Counted from the stretch's first letter, positions 6,731 to 14,166 are shown. The stretch is 15,017 nt of DNA from an uncultured Lacticaseibacillus sp. (GCA_934293835.1 CAKQZO010000028.1:1-15017); one strand, 5' to 3'. The notes: a model not told the origin generated them from the sequence alone. A program made the numbers and translations.

Positions 6731-8119
6731 TCAATCGTGATCGCCATCGAGCAACGCGGTCAAGACATTTTCAAGATGCAAGCCATGGCTGGCCTTGAGC
6801 ATCACCATGTCGTTATACGACACATCTTCTTGCAGCGCATTGATCAACGCCTGCTGCTCGCCTTTAGGAAAATAATGTAACCGTTCTGGCGCAAACCGTG
6901 CCTGCAGCGCCACAGCCAGCGGCTTGATCTCGTCGCCATACAGATACACCTCAGCGAGCTTGTCCGGATCGATTGCAGAGGCAACGCTAGTGTGCAAGTC
7001 AGCACTCGCTGCGCCCAACTCCAGCATGTCGCCTAACACCGCGATTCGGCGCCCCTGACACGGAAAATCACTAAAGTCGTGAAGCACCGCCTTCATCGCC
7101 GTCGGGTTAGCATTATACACATCCGACAAGATTGCCTCACCGGCATCCCCTTGTAGCCACTGTGTCCGGTTAGCCGTGATGTCGAAGTGACTCAGCGCAT
7201 GCTGAATCGCCTCGGGCTTCACATGGAAGCGGCGCCCGACCAAGATCGCAGCCAGCGCGTTGGCCACGTTATACTCGCCCATCACCGGAATCGTGAAGTG
7301 CAGATCCGGCCAGCGCGACAAATCAAATTCGGTGTGGTCTTCGGACGCCTGAATGTGGCGCGCGTAAAGATTGTTTTCCGGTGCCAAACCGAACGTCTTC
7401 GCGTCTTGTTGGACCTGCTGGGCGCGGTCTTTGAGCAACGGCTCATCCCCGTTATAGATGAACAACCCGTCTTCTTTAAGTCCCGCCGTGATCTCCATCT
7501 TCGCATCGGCGATCTTGTCGCGAGTCTTGAAGAATTCGATGTGTGCCTCACCAATCATCGTGATGACCGCCACATCCGGTTCTGCCAACTGGCTGAGTGC
7601 GGTTAGCTGCCCCGGCCGGTCCATGCCCATCTCGACGACTAACACTTCGGTGTTGGTGTCCATACTCAAGATGGTGATCGGCACGCCGATCTCGTTGTTA
7701 AAATTGGCCGGCGTCTTCACGACGTGATATTGCGTCGCAAGCACCGCGGCGGTCATGTCTTTCGTCGTGGTTTTCCCGTTGCTACCGGTGATCGCTACGA
7801 CTTTGGGATTGACCTTCATCAATAAGTAATAACTCGCCAGCTTCTGCAAGGCCTGCAATGGATCGGCCACGACCAGCTGCGGAATGGTTGTCGTGAGCGG
7901 AGCCTTGTCTGCGGCGATGAACGTGGCCGCAGCGCCGTGTGCTTCTGCCGCCGCCAAGAACTCATGACCATCACGCTCACCCTGCAAGGGCACGAATAGA
8001 TCGCCGGGCGTCAACTCGCGGCTGTCAAACGCAACTCCCGTAATGGTTGGACAATCTACATCCACCAACGGGCAATCGGCGCCCACAACGCGCGCGATCT
8101 CTGATAACTTCATTTTCAT
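6731..8119 (-). CDS. murF: UDP-N-acetylmuramoyl-tripeptide--D-alanyl-D-alanine ligase
   Basis: Adds D-Ala-D-Ala to UDP-MurNAc-tripeptide with ATP, the last cytoplasmic step of peptidoglycan precursor synthesis. It has 462 residues, the usual length. The N-terminal substrate domain has ITGVAFDSRELTPGDLFVPLQGERDGHEF. The ATP loop is ITGSNGKTTTKDM (110-122), then KTPANFNNEIGVP (135-147), VVEMGMDRPGQ and EAHIEFF. The C-terminal domain has ILSDVYNANPTAMKAVL and AVLGDMLELG. ATG 8119-8117 follows AAGGAG at seven bases; an in-frame ATG two codons on is also possible. It lies 24 bases after an unknown gene and so is probably its second cistron. In related lactobacilli ddl commonly precedes murF; here it does not. 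A terminator separates murF from cshA. Confidence 0.97.
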   Translation of the reverse strand: MKMKLSEIARVVGADCPLVDVDCPTITGVAFDSRELTPGDLFVPLQGERDGHEFLAAAEAHGAAATFIAADKAPLTTTIPQLVVADPLQALQKLASYYLLMKVNPKVVAITGSNGKTTTKDMTAAVLATQYHVVKTPANFNNEIGVPITILSMDTNTEVLVVEMGMDRPGQLTALSQLAEPDVAVITMIGEAHIEFFKTRDKIADAKMEITAGLKEDGLFIYNGDEPLLKDRAQQVQQDAKTFGLAPENNLYARHIQASEDHTEFDLSRWPDLHFTIPVMGEYNVANALAAILVGRRFHVKPEAIQHALSHFDITANRTQWLQGDAGEAILSDVYNANPTAMKAVLHDFSDFPCQGRRIAVLGDMLELGAASADLHTSVASAIDPDKLAEVYLYGDEIKPLAVALQARFAPERLHYFPKGEQQALINALQEDVSYNDMVMLKASHGLHLENVLTALLDGDHD

Positions 8120-8143
8120 GGTGATACTCCTTACATTCCCAGA

Positions 8144-8884
8144 CTAATTAAGCTCTAAGCGCCAAGCAGAATTCTTGCGATCGAGGGTCAGCTCGCCAAT
8201 CTGCGTCGACGTTTCCATGTCTAACGGCTGATCCGGAACGAACCGATCGACAAGGTTTAACAGCGGTATCCTGACGGTATCACGGCTGAAAATCCCCCCA
8301 CCGAAATCAAACAGCACCCCGTCTTCGAGATTAGGTAACAATTGTGCGAGCACGGCCTCCGGAATGGCTTGAAAATGTTGCTGCCGCAACCGTAGCCAAA
8401 AAGGCTGATCGTTGGCCGCCCAGCGCAGGTGTTTCACCACCGATGCCGCCAACGTTTTGGAGAAAAAGGTGACCTGGCGACAGTACATCGTAACCATGTC
8501 GCTTCTCAGCGGCAAGAACACCAGATTGTTCTGAAGCTTATAGTAAAACGGAGGCTGAATATGGGTCTTGGCATGTCCAAGGTATAAGAGTTCTGCGATC
8601 TCGGTCGGCATCAGCTCCCGCAGATATGTCCCGTGCTGATAATCCAACCATGACCGGTTACGGGCGTCTTTACTGCGCAAAAAAGTCGCCACCGCCTCCA
8701 CCCCAGAAATCTCATTGAAGCCAGTGTGCGGATCGATGAATTCATCTTCATCGATCGGCGGTAACAACAAGAGGTGCTGGATCGGAGTTGGCGTCGCCGT
8801 CAACACATCGCTTGCCGAAATTCCCGCGGTCAAAAACATGTGGGCAAGCGGCTCGTAATGGACATAGATCACTGAATTACGCAC
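8144..8884 (-). CDS. Conserved-looking protein of unknown function, upstream of murF
   Basis: I do not recognise this 246-residue protein. The start is GTG 8884-8882 (MRNSVIYVHYEP), fixed by AGGAGG (8896-8891) six bases upstream; the in-frame ATG at 8929 lies upstream of the -10 box and cannot be used from that promoter. No signal peptide, membrane helix or clear catalytic motif is visible. It contains short acidic and aromatic stretches (PPIDEDEFIDPHTGFNEISGVEAV; YCRQVTFFSKTLAASVVKHLRWAANDQPFW; LEDGVLFDFGGGIFSRDTVRIPLLNLVDRFVP). The composition is that of a soluble alpha/beta protein, and codon use matches its neighbours. It is the first gene of a unit with murF (24-base gap), and is divergent from the SUKH-like gene across shared promoters. 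A role in wall synthesis is suggested only by position. Confidence 0.8.
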   Translation of the reverse strand: MRNSVIYVHYEPLAHMFLTAGISASDVLTATPTPIQHLLLLPPIDEDEFIDPHTGFNEISGVEAVATFLRSKDARNRSWLDYQHGTYLRELMPTEIAELLYLGHAKTHIQPPFYYKLQNNLVFLPLRSDMVTMYCRQVTFFSKTLAASVVKHLRWAANDQPFWLRLRQQHFQAIPEAVLAQLLPNLEDGVLFDFGGGIFSRDTVRIPLLNLVDRFVPDQPLDMETSTQIGELTLDRKNSAWRLELN

Positions 8885-8911
8885 GATTTTCCTCCTATAT
8901 GAACAAGCACG

Positions 8912-8917
8912 ATTATA
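8912..8917 (-). promoter_or_regulatory. -10 box of the unknown gene-murF promoter
   Basis: Perfect TATAAT (8917-8912) on the - strand, 16 bases before the ribosome binding site. A TTGAGC lies 19 bases upstream as a loose -35. Confidence 0.6.
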
Positions 8918-8946
8918 CTGCAATTCCACGCGTCGTGCTCAAATTC

Positions 8947-8955
8947 TGGTATCAT
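8947..8955 (+). promoter_or_regulatory. Extended -10 promoter of the SUKH-like gene
   Basis: TGG (8947-8949) followed by TATCAT (8950-8955) on the + strand, about 50 bases before the ATG. It is back to back with the opposite promoter; the -10 boxes are about 32 bases apart, so the two polymerases could interfere. Confidence 0.55.
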
Positions 8956-9006
8956 GTGGTTGAATTGCAATCTTGATGCAACACATTGCCCGCAAAGGAG
9001 GCCGCT

Positions 9007-9603
9007 ATGCTCGCTTGGCCACTACAAATTCTAGAACCCGCGCCTTTAACCATCTCTAAGACCGCGCCGCTGCCGCCTAGCTACTGGCAAGCCGTGGCGA
9101 CAGGCCGGTGGCCAAAGCGCTACTGGCTGCCGACCAGCGAACCCACCAGCGATGGCCTTGATGGGGTCGCCATCCACGCCTTGGCGACTCCAGGCGCACC
9201 GACGCTCATTCCTGGACTACCGGCGAACCTCACGCCAGTGGCAGTCGATGGCCAACAGGTCTTTGCCGTCACGGAAGCTGGCATCATCCGATATCTAGAC
9301 CTCGAAGTCGATCAATGGCTGACTGTGGCCCCGAGTTGGGAGGCTTTGGTGGCGCAACTGCAATGGCACACGCCGACGCTGGCCGCACCTTATTCCCCAC
9401 AGCAACTCGCACACGCCTTGCTGGTTGCAGACAACGACGCGCTGCCTGCGTTGTTTGACGAGCTGCGCCTCCAAGTTGACGACAACGCCTACGTTCAGTG
9501 GCTCGCCTACCTGCGCCAAAAACCGGCAACGCAAGCTGAAATCACGTTCGCCTTGACCTACCGGCACCTCGATGCCCGCCAGCGCCAGATTTTGCAGGCA
9601 TGA
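9007..9603 (+). CDS. SMI1/KNR4 (SUKH)-like protein, tentative
   Basis: Soluble protein of 198 residues. The pattern is that of the SMI1/KNR4 or SUKH fold: an N-terminal LPPSYWQAVATG segment, a central stretch with LIPGLPANLTPVAVDGQQVFAV, and GIIRYLDLEVDQWLTVAPSWEALVAQLQ (about residues 92-119), which resembles the 'D-x-E ... ia-sf-e-fl' end of the domain. The remaining 80 residues are mostly helical and unknown. SUKH proteins in bacteria often act as immunity proteins against toxin nucleases, but orphan housekeeping copies are common and no toxin gene is seen here. The start is ATG 9007, with AGGAGG five to six bases upstream; an in-frame TTG at 8986 lies before that site. It ends at a bidirectional terminator shared with the next gene. 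Confidence 0.5.
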   Translation: MLAWPLQILEPAPLTISKTAPLPPSYWQAVATGRWPKRYWLPTSEPTSDGLDGVAIHALATPGAPTLIPGLPANLTPVAVDGQQVFAVTEAGIIRYLDLEVDQWLTVAPSWEALVAQLQWHTPTLAAPYSPQQLAHALLVADNDALPALFDELRLQVDDNAYVQWLAYLRQKPATQAEITFALTYRHLDARQRQILQA

Positions 9604-9646
9604 AAAAACGTCTTAGTCCAACCACCTGGGCCAAGACGCTTTTATT
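9603..9646. terminator. Bidirectional terminator between convergent genes
   Basis: Arms 9609-9620 and 9627-9638 form a near-perfect 12-bp stem with a six-base loop. Six A on the left (9603-9608) give a T-run for the - strand, and TTTTATTT on the right serves the + strand. It overlaps the ends of both genes. Confidence 0.88.
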
Positions 9647-10292
9647 TGAACATGAAACTCGCCAGCCAGGCGCGGTTGTGCTTGACGCCAATATAGCACC
9701 AAATCGCAAGCCCCAACGAGCCCAGGAAGTCGGCGCAAAGGTCGCCCATCGTATCCATCAATGCCGCGCGGCCAAGCAGCTTGGCCCCGTGCGCCATTGT
9801 GCGCTGCATGTTCAGCCCTAACAAACCATCTCCGGTGAACTCATAGAATTCCCACAAGACCCCCATCATCGTCCCGAAAGACACGGCAACGATTGCGAGT
9901 AGCAGAGGCTTGGTCTTCAACAGCTGCGCCGCTGGGGTCAGCGCCCCGAAGATCGCCAGCCCCAGCCCGGCCAGCATCGAGGCCGAAAACAGGTGCAAGA
10001 ACTTGTCCCAATATGGAATGTTATAAAACTGCATGCCTGTGCCCAGCAACACCGCACCTAAGACGAACGCTTCCCATAACAAGAGCAACAATAACGGGAA
10101 CCGGAAGTGACGCCAGCGGCCAACCGCCTGCGGCAAGACCGCCAAGACGATTCCAAACCCAACCTGGCCCAACAACATGCCTTGATTGGGATAGAACTGA
10201 TGACCCGCCGCCAGCGCCCCACCACACACGATGATGTAAGCCGCCGCGCCGATCACGTTCAGCCAGTAAAGTATTCGATACGTTATTCGCAT
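9642..10292 (-). CDS. Polytopic membrane protein, possibly DUF2238/YjdF family
   Basis: Membrane protein of 216 residues with about six hydrophobic helices (residues 8-30, 40-57, 65-85, 98-118, 129-147, 184-202). The polar motifs IPYWDKFLHLFSA (92-104), GVLWEFYEFTGDGLLGLN (144-161) and ALMDTMGDLCADFLGSLG (177-194) resemble the D-K-x-x-H, W-E-x-x-E and D-T-x-x-D-x-x-x-D motifs of DUF2238/YjdF inner-membrane proteins. These acidic and His residues inside helices suggest an enzymatic or metal-binding site, but the function is unknown. The start is ATG 10292-10290, with AGGAGG six bases upstream. It has its own promoter and terminator and is therefore probably monocistronic. The family call is by eye. 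Confidence 0.8.
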   Translation of the reverse strand: MRITYRILYWLNVIGAAAYIIVCGGALAAGHQFYPNQGMLLGQVGFGIVLAVLPQAVGRWRHFRFPLLLLLLWEAFVLGAVLLGTGMQFYNIPYWDKFLHLFSASMLAGLGLAIFGALTPAAQLLKTKPLLLAIVAVSFGTMMGVLWEFYEFTGDGLLGLNMQRTMAHGAKLLGRAALMDTMGDLCADFLGSLGLAIWCYIGVKHNRAWLASFMFK

Positions 10293-10313
10293 AATCGGCC
10301 TCCTTATGGTTTC

Positions 10314-10342
10314 AGTCTAACGACTCCGCGCTCACCGCGCAA
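10314..10342 (-). promoter_or_regulatory. Promoter of the membrane protein gene
   Basis: On the - strand TTGCGC (10342-10337), a 17-base spacer and TAGACT (10319-10314). It is a moderate match, 22 bases before the start codon. Confidence 0.5.
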
Positions 10343-10358
10343 CTTTCCCCAAGGCAAT

Positions 10359-10380
10359 AAAAAACCGCCATTGCTGGCGG
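10359..10380 (-). terminator. Terminator downstream of the UspA gene
   Basis: On the - strand CCGCCA (10380-10375) pairs with TGGCGG (10370-10365) around GCAA, followed by six T (10364-10359). It lies about 155 bases after the UspA stop, leaving an unusually long 3' region. Confidence 0.88.
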
Positions 10381-10534
10381 AAAAGTTTGGGGGAACTTTT
10401 TTGGGAGTGTAAGTTAATGTGTAAGCATAAGGCTGACTACTGTTGCCTTACTCTATGGTTATTATCATAGCTGGCGATTATTTTATTTTTCGCCAACATT
10501 AATAAAAATCGTTTAGCTAAAATGAACCGGCGCC
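10381..10534. other. AT-rich intergenic segment with hairpins and a short broken reading frame
   Basis: It is much richer in A and T than the genes around it. Inverted repeats are seen: TAAGGC/GCCTTA (about 10428-10450), CTATG/CATAG (10453-10469) and TGGCGA/TCGCCA (10472-10495). On the + strand ATG 10416, preceded by GGGAG, gives MCKHKADYCCLTLWLLS up to TAG 10467-10469. The same frame then continues with LAIILFFANINKNRLAKMN, which would extend a membrane helix. On the - strand it is the 3' region of the UspA gene. It could be a 3' UTR-derived small RNA, a decayed small membrane protein gene, or plain spacer. Confidence 0.5.
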
Positions 10535-10993
10535 TCAATAGCCGCCCACATCGGCCGTTTCATCATCGTTGATGACCAAGACGTTCACCGAGCTGTTGCG
10601 CACGACATAAGCCGTGGTTGATCCCGTCAAGAAGCGTTCCAAGGCGTTCGTCCCCGACTTCCCGATGACGATCAAGTCACACTGATAGTTCTTCGGCGCG
10701 GTGTCGGCGATCACCGGCTTAGGACTGCCTTCGACGACGTATTGATGCACCTTCAGCCCCACACTTTCTAAGGGCTTGGCGGCCGAGGCCAGCATCTTCG
10801 CCCCGACGTCACTCATCTGCCGAAAGATATCGTAGTAATTCACATCGCGCGCATACGTCGCATAATGATCGCTGTCGACAACATTCAACAAAACAACCTC
10901 AGCGTGTGCCAACTCAGCCAGCTCACGCGCCTTATTCAAAGCCACGTAAGCGTTGTGCGACCCATCCAATGGTACTAAAATCCGCTGAAACAT
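10535..10993 (-). CDS. Universal stress protein, UspA family
   Basis: Cytoplasmic stress protein of 152 residues, the single-domain size. It starts MFQRILVPLDGSHNAYVALNKA, the family's first strand and ATP loop with Asp10. Near the C-terminus, IGKSGTNALERFLTGSTTAYVVRNSSVNVLVI contains the G-2x-G-9x-G-(S/T) nucleotide-binding pattern, so it is of the ATP-binding type. The start is ATG 10993-10991, with GGAGG eight bases upstream; an in-frame ATG at 11041 lies almost on the -10 box and is rejected. It is transcribed from its own TATAAT promoter, divergent from the HxlR gene. Its biological trigger cannot be read from the sequence. Confidence 0.93.
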   Translation of the reverse strand: MFQRILVPLDGSHNAYVALNKARELAELAHAEVVLLNVVDSDHYATYARDVNYYDIFRQMSDVGAKMLASAAKPLESVGLKVHQYVVEGSPKPVIADTAPKNYQCDLIVIGKSGTNALERFLTGSTTAYVVRNSSVNVLVINDDETADVGGY

Positions 10994-11045
10994 GGTGGTG
11001 TCCTCCTTTGTTGTGCCTTGCGTCTGCCTACTTGAATCCACCTCT

Positions 11046-11051
11046 ATTATA
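11046..11051 (-). promoter_or_regulatory. -10 box of the UspA gene promoter
   Basis: Perfect TATAAT (11051-11046) on the - strand, about 50 bases before the start codon. No convincing -35 is seen. Confidence 0.6.
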
Positions 11052-11085
11052 TCAAGGCACCAGCAGCGGTTGCGACTTTGACACC

Positions 11086-11114
11086 TTGTATCCGACCGGT
11101 ATCTCTTTTATACT
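11086..11114 (+). promoter_or_regulatory. Promoter of the HxlR-patatin operon
   Basis: TTGTAT (11086-11091), an exact 17-base spacer and TATACT (11109-11114) on the + strand. A TTGACA occurs nearby at 11078-11083 but its spacing to the -10 is too long. HxlR autoregulation would act in this region. Confidence 0.7.
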
Positions 11115-11155
11115 AGACAGCGACTGTTCATTCTCGAATAATCTGGAGGCCGTTA

Positions 11156-11566
11156 ATGACTGATATCGTTCGTAAAGATGCGCTTGCTCGCTTACAAAAT
11201 GGGGATTTTTCCTGCACCAAAGAGTTGACCCTTGCCATGTTTTCCGGCAAATGGAAGCTGGTGCTCCTCTGTCACCTGGACGAACACGGCCCGTATCGCT
11301 TCAACCAGCTGCGGCGCCTACTGCCTACGATCACCCACAAGGTGTTGACCAATCAGCTTCGTGAGCTTGAACAAGACCGGCTGATCAGCCGCCATCCCGA
11401 CCCTAACGGCGGCGTCAAGGTGTCCTATGCGATCACGGCGCTGGGCCATTCGCTGATGCCGATCATCTCGGCCATGTGCGACTGGGGCGAAGCACGCATC
11501 GCCCAACTCCAGCTCACCCCCGAATTCACGGCGAATGAAACCTACCTTCCGACCCCCGCACACTAA
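11156..11566 (+). CDS. HxlR-family winged-helix transcriptional regulator
   Basis: DNA-binding protein of 136 residues, normal for this family of often redox- or aldehyde-responsive regulators. FSCTKELTLAMFSGKWKLVLLCHL (residues 18-41) carries the conserved Cys20 and GKW motif. FNQLRRLLPTITHKVLTNQLRELEQDRLISR (49-79) is the recognition-helix region, and PNGGVKVSYAITALGHSLMPII (83-104) is the wing and the start of the dimer helix. The start is ATG 11156, with GGAGG six bases upstream. The stop is 10 bases before the phospholipase ATG, so the two form one operon and the regulator probably controls it, perhaps with the divergent UspA gene. The inducer is unknown. Confidence 0.93.
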   Translation: MTDIVRKDALARLQNGDFSCTKELTLAMFSGKWKLVLLCHLDEHGPYRFNQLRRLLPTITHKVLTNQLRELEQDRLISRHPDPNGGVKVSYAITALGHSLMPIISAMCDWGEARIAQLQLTPEFTANETYLPTPAH

Positions 11567-11576
11567 GGAGACCTCA

Positions 11577-12434
11577 ATGTACAAAGCAGCCCTTGTTTTA
11601 GAAGGCGGTGCGATGCGCGGCCAATACACCGCTGGCGTTTTAGATACCTTTATGGCGCACGGCATCCAGTTTGCGACCGTCATCGGCGTTTCTGCAGGCG
11701 CATTGTGCGGCACTAACTACGTCTCTAATCAGCCTGGCCGCACCAATCTGGTCAACGTCGATCACCGCACGGACCGTAACTACATCTCGCTACGTCGAGC
11801 CTTACACCGGCAAGATATCATCAACCTCGACTACCTTTTCGAACCGCACGACGGCGACTGGCAAAACTTCGACGAGCAAGCCTATCGCACCAGCCCGATG
11901 GAGTTCGTCGTTGCAGCCACAGCCATGCGCTCCGGCCGCGCCGTGTACTTCCACCATCCCCAAGGCAAAGACCTCGTCGCTAACCTTAAGGCCAGCTCGG
12001 CCATGCCATTCATCTCCAAGCCGGTGTACACCGGCTTCGGCCCGTGCCTCGATGGCGGAATCGCCGATTCGATTCCTTACGCCTACGCTCAGGCCCAAGG
12101 CTTCACCAAGCTCGTTGTGATTCGCACACGTGAGCGCACTTACCGCAAGTCCGCCACCAGTGCTGTCTTACGTCGCGCCTACCAGCGCACTTTCAGCGCC
12201 TATCCAGAGTTTGTCACCACCGCGGCGGCGCGCCCACAAATGTACAACCACCAAGCTACCGCACTGCAACAGTTGGAAGCAGCCGGCCAGGCGTTCGTCA
12301 TTGCGCCTGAGCAACCCGTCACTGTCTCCCGCCTCGAACGCGATGTCGATAAGTTGGCGGCCTTACACGCCACCGGCGTCGCCGAAGCCGAACGCCAGCT
12401 CAGTGCGATGCATCAATACCTGACCGCAGAATAG
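11577..12434 (+). CDS. Patatin-like phospholipase family protein
   Basis: Predicted serine lipid acyl hydrolase of 285 residues, similar to the bacterial YjjU-type patatins. The oxyanion loop GGAMRG is at 10-15, the nucleophile elbow GVSAG has Ser39, and the catalytic Asp159 lies in the DGG motif (CLDGGIADSIPYAYA), so the Ser-Asp dyad is complete. Residues 170-285 are mostly helical and Arg/Ala-rich, without a membrane helix. The start is ATG 11577, with AAGGAG seven bases upstream; in-frame upstream codons overlap the HxlR gene and lie before this site. It is co-transcribed with HxlR. The lipid substrate is not known. It ends 20 bases before a strong terminator. Confidence 0.92.
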   Translation: MYKAALVLEGGAMRGQYTAGVLDTFMAHGIQFATVIGVSAGALCGTNYVSNQPGRTNLVNVDHRTDRNYISLRRALHRQDIINLDYLFEPHDGDWQNFDEQAYRTSPMEFVVAATAMRSGRAVYFHHPQGKDLVANLKASSAMPFISKPVYTGFGPCLDGGIADSIPYAYAQAQGFTKLVVIRTRERTYRKSATSAVLRRAYQRTFSAYPEFVTTAAARPQMYNHQATALQQLEAAGQAFVIAPEQPVTVSRLERDVDKLAALHATGVAEAERQLSAMHQYLTAE

Positions 12435-12454
12435 CTAGGCACAGCGTTCAATCT

Positions 12455-12502
12455 AAATAACCCGAGGGACTGTGACTTTTGTCACAGCCTCTCGGGTTAT
12501 TT
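12455..12502. terminator. Bidirectional terminator between the patatin and FGGY kinase genes
   Basis: Arms 12455-12466 and 12491-12502 pair over 12 bp, an inner 7-bp stem (12470-12476 with 12481-12487) continues it, and the loop is TTTT. The A-rich left flank and T-rich right flank suit both strands. Confidence 0.9.
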
Positions 12503-12521
12503 GATCGTTTGCCAACCAAGC

Positions 12522-14126
12522 TTAATAATCAGCAACTTCAGCCGCGGCAAGCTCCGCCTGAAGCCCGGCCTGATAGGCCTCAATGTAGCGATTATAGCCC
12601 GCCACACCTTGGGGATCCGGCATGATCGTCGTGCTTTGCCGCTCGCCGAAAACATACCGGTCGAGATAATCGGGTAACCCCTCTCCCTCATGCCGATGGC
12701 GCACATACGTCGCCAACACCGCCATTCCCCAAGGCCCGCCTTCACCAGCGTTGGCCATTACGGTGATCGGCGTGTTGAGCGCATCCGCCAAGACCTGCTG
12801 GGCGATCTTCGGGGTCCGGAAGATCCCGCCTTGCGCCACCATACCAGTCATCGGGATTCGCTCAAGCTTCGCCAGCATATCGTTGCCGATCTTTAGCGGT
12901 GCGAAAGCAGAATACAGCTGACTCTTGATAAAATTGGCCAGCGTGAAATGGCTATTCGGGGTGCGCATCAATAACGGACGCCCCGCAACTACCTTGGTGA
13001 TGTTTTCTCCAGACAGGTAAGCGTAGTTCAGCAAGCCCCCAGCATCGGCATCACCTTGAGCGCTGTGTTCAAACAATTTTGCAAATAGATCATCGCCTTC
13101 AAGCGTGCTGCCTGCAAGGGCCGCAAACTGTTGCAGTAGCCGGATCCAAGCGTTGATGTCCGAGGTACAGTTGTTGGCGTGCACCATCGCGACTGGTTCT
13201 CCGGCTGGCGTTGTCACAAGATCGACATCCGGATAAACTCGGCTGAGCGGATGGGCTAAGACCACCATTGAGAATGCCGAGGTTCCCGCCGAAATATTTC
13301 CTGTCTGTTGGCGCACCGCGTTCGTCCCGGTCATTCCCGTGCCAGCGTCTCCTTCAGGCGGTGCCATCACCGTCCCAGAAGCAAGCGTTCCACTGATATC
13401 TAGCCGTTTCGCCCCTTCTGCACTCAGATGGCCCGCAACCGCTCCGGCGACCAATGGCTGAGGCAAAATGTCTGCTATTTTTTGTCTCAAGCCGTGTTGG
13501 CGTAACAGTTGATCAAAGCGCGCCAGCCGCTGGCCGTCATACGTCTGCCGATCAGAGGCGATCGGAAACATTCCCGAAGCATCGCCGATTCCTAAAACCT
13601 TCTCGCCAGACAACTGCCAGTGAACATACCCCGCCAGCGTCGTGAGAAAATCAACCGCCTGTACGTGTGGTTCCTGATTCAAGACCGCCTGATAGAAGTG
13701 GGCAGCGCTCCATCGCTGGGGGATGTTGAACGCCAGCGCCTCGGTCAACGCTTTTGCCGCCTGGGCAGTCGTGTTGTTCCGCCAAGTTCGAAATGGCACG
13801 AGCTGGCGTCCCCGTCGATCAAACGCGAGATAGCCGTGCATCATGCCGCTGATCCCGATCGCCTCGACCCGCCTGATGGCGACCCCATACTCGGACTGTA
13901 CCCGTTCCCGCAACGCGGCATAACTCACCTGAATACCGGTCCACACCTGATCGAGCGCATAAGTCCAGTTGCCGCCAATAAATTGATTCTCCCAGCCAAA
14001 ACTGCCACTTGCCAAAGTACTAAAATCACTGCCGATTAACACAGCCTTGATATTCGTTGAGCCAAGCTCGATTCCAAGGGTCGCCTTACCATCTTGAATC
14101 TCATGCGCCGGATCGATCATCATCAT
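12522..14126 (-). CDS. FGGY-family carbohydrate kinase, L-ribulokinase/xylulokinase-like
   Basis: ATP-dependent sugar kinase of 534 residues with two actin-like domains. Residues 16-31 are LGIELGSTNIKAVLIG (phosphate loop 1). SGMMHGYLAFD and VPFRTWRNNTT follow. GIGDASGMFPI holds the probable catalytic Asp182. GGIFRTPKIAQ (433-443) and NAGEGGPWGMAVLA (459-472) form the adenosine site. From memory it is closest to the Bacteroides-type ribulokinase group (similar WENxxxxGxWTY and NIPQRWS motifs) rather than classical AraB, so the substrate is probably a ketopentose but is not certain. The start lies in GTG-ATG-ATG-ATG; ATG 14126 is chosen, six bases after AAAGGA. A CcpA site overlaps the promoter. 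No isomerase or transporter is in view, and the next gene lies outside the window. Confidence 0.9.
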   Translation of the reverse strand: MMMIDPAHEIQDGKATLGIELGSTNIKAVLIGSDFSTLASGSFGWENQFIGGNWTYALDQVWTGIQVSYAALRERVQSEYGVAIRRVEAIGISGMMHGYLAFDRRGRQLVPFRTWRNNTTAQAAKALTEALAFNIPQRWSAAHFYQAVLNQEPHVQAVDFLTTLAGYVHWQLSGEKVLGIGDASGMFPIASDRQTYDGQRLARFDQLLRQHGLRQKIADILPQPLVAGAVAGHLSAEGAKRLDISGTLASGTVMAPPEGDAGTGMTGTNAVRQQTGNISAGTSAFSMVVLAHPLSRVYPDVDLVTTPAGEPVAMVHANNCTSDINAWIRLLQQFAALAGSTLEGDDLFAKLFEHSAQGDADAGGLLNYAYLSGENITKVVAGRPLLMRTPNSHFTLANFIKSQLYSAFAPLKIGNDMLAKLERIPMTGMVAQGGIFRTPKIAQQVLADALNTPITVMANAGEGGPWGMAVLATYVRHRHEGEGLPDYLDRYVFGERQSTTIMPDPQGVAGYNRYIEAYQAGLQAELAAAEVADY

Positions 14127-14166
14127 CACCATTCCTTTGTTGGATAAACGCCTACTCACAACGCTT

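Noticed and set aside
7187..7606. 139-codon frame on the + strand opposite murF
   Set aside because: Shadow of the conserved murF sequence in GC-rich DNA.
8885..8929. ATG 8929 as start of the unknown gene before murF
   Set aside because: It lies upstream of the TATAAT box. GTG 8884 has a strong ribosome binding site.
10107..10412. 101-codon + frame running from the membrane protein gene into the intergenic gap
   Set aside because: It overlaps a clear membrane protein gene on the other strand, a promoter and a terminator, and has no recognisable domain.
10994..11041. ATG 11041 as start of the UspA gene
   Set aside because: It falls at the predicted transcription start, and MFQRILVPLDGS at 10993 is the family N-terminus with its own ribosome binding site.
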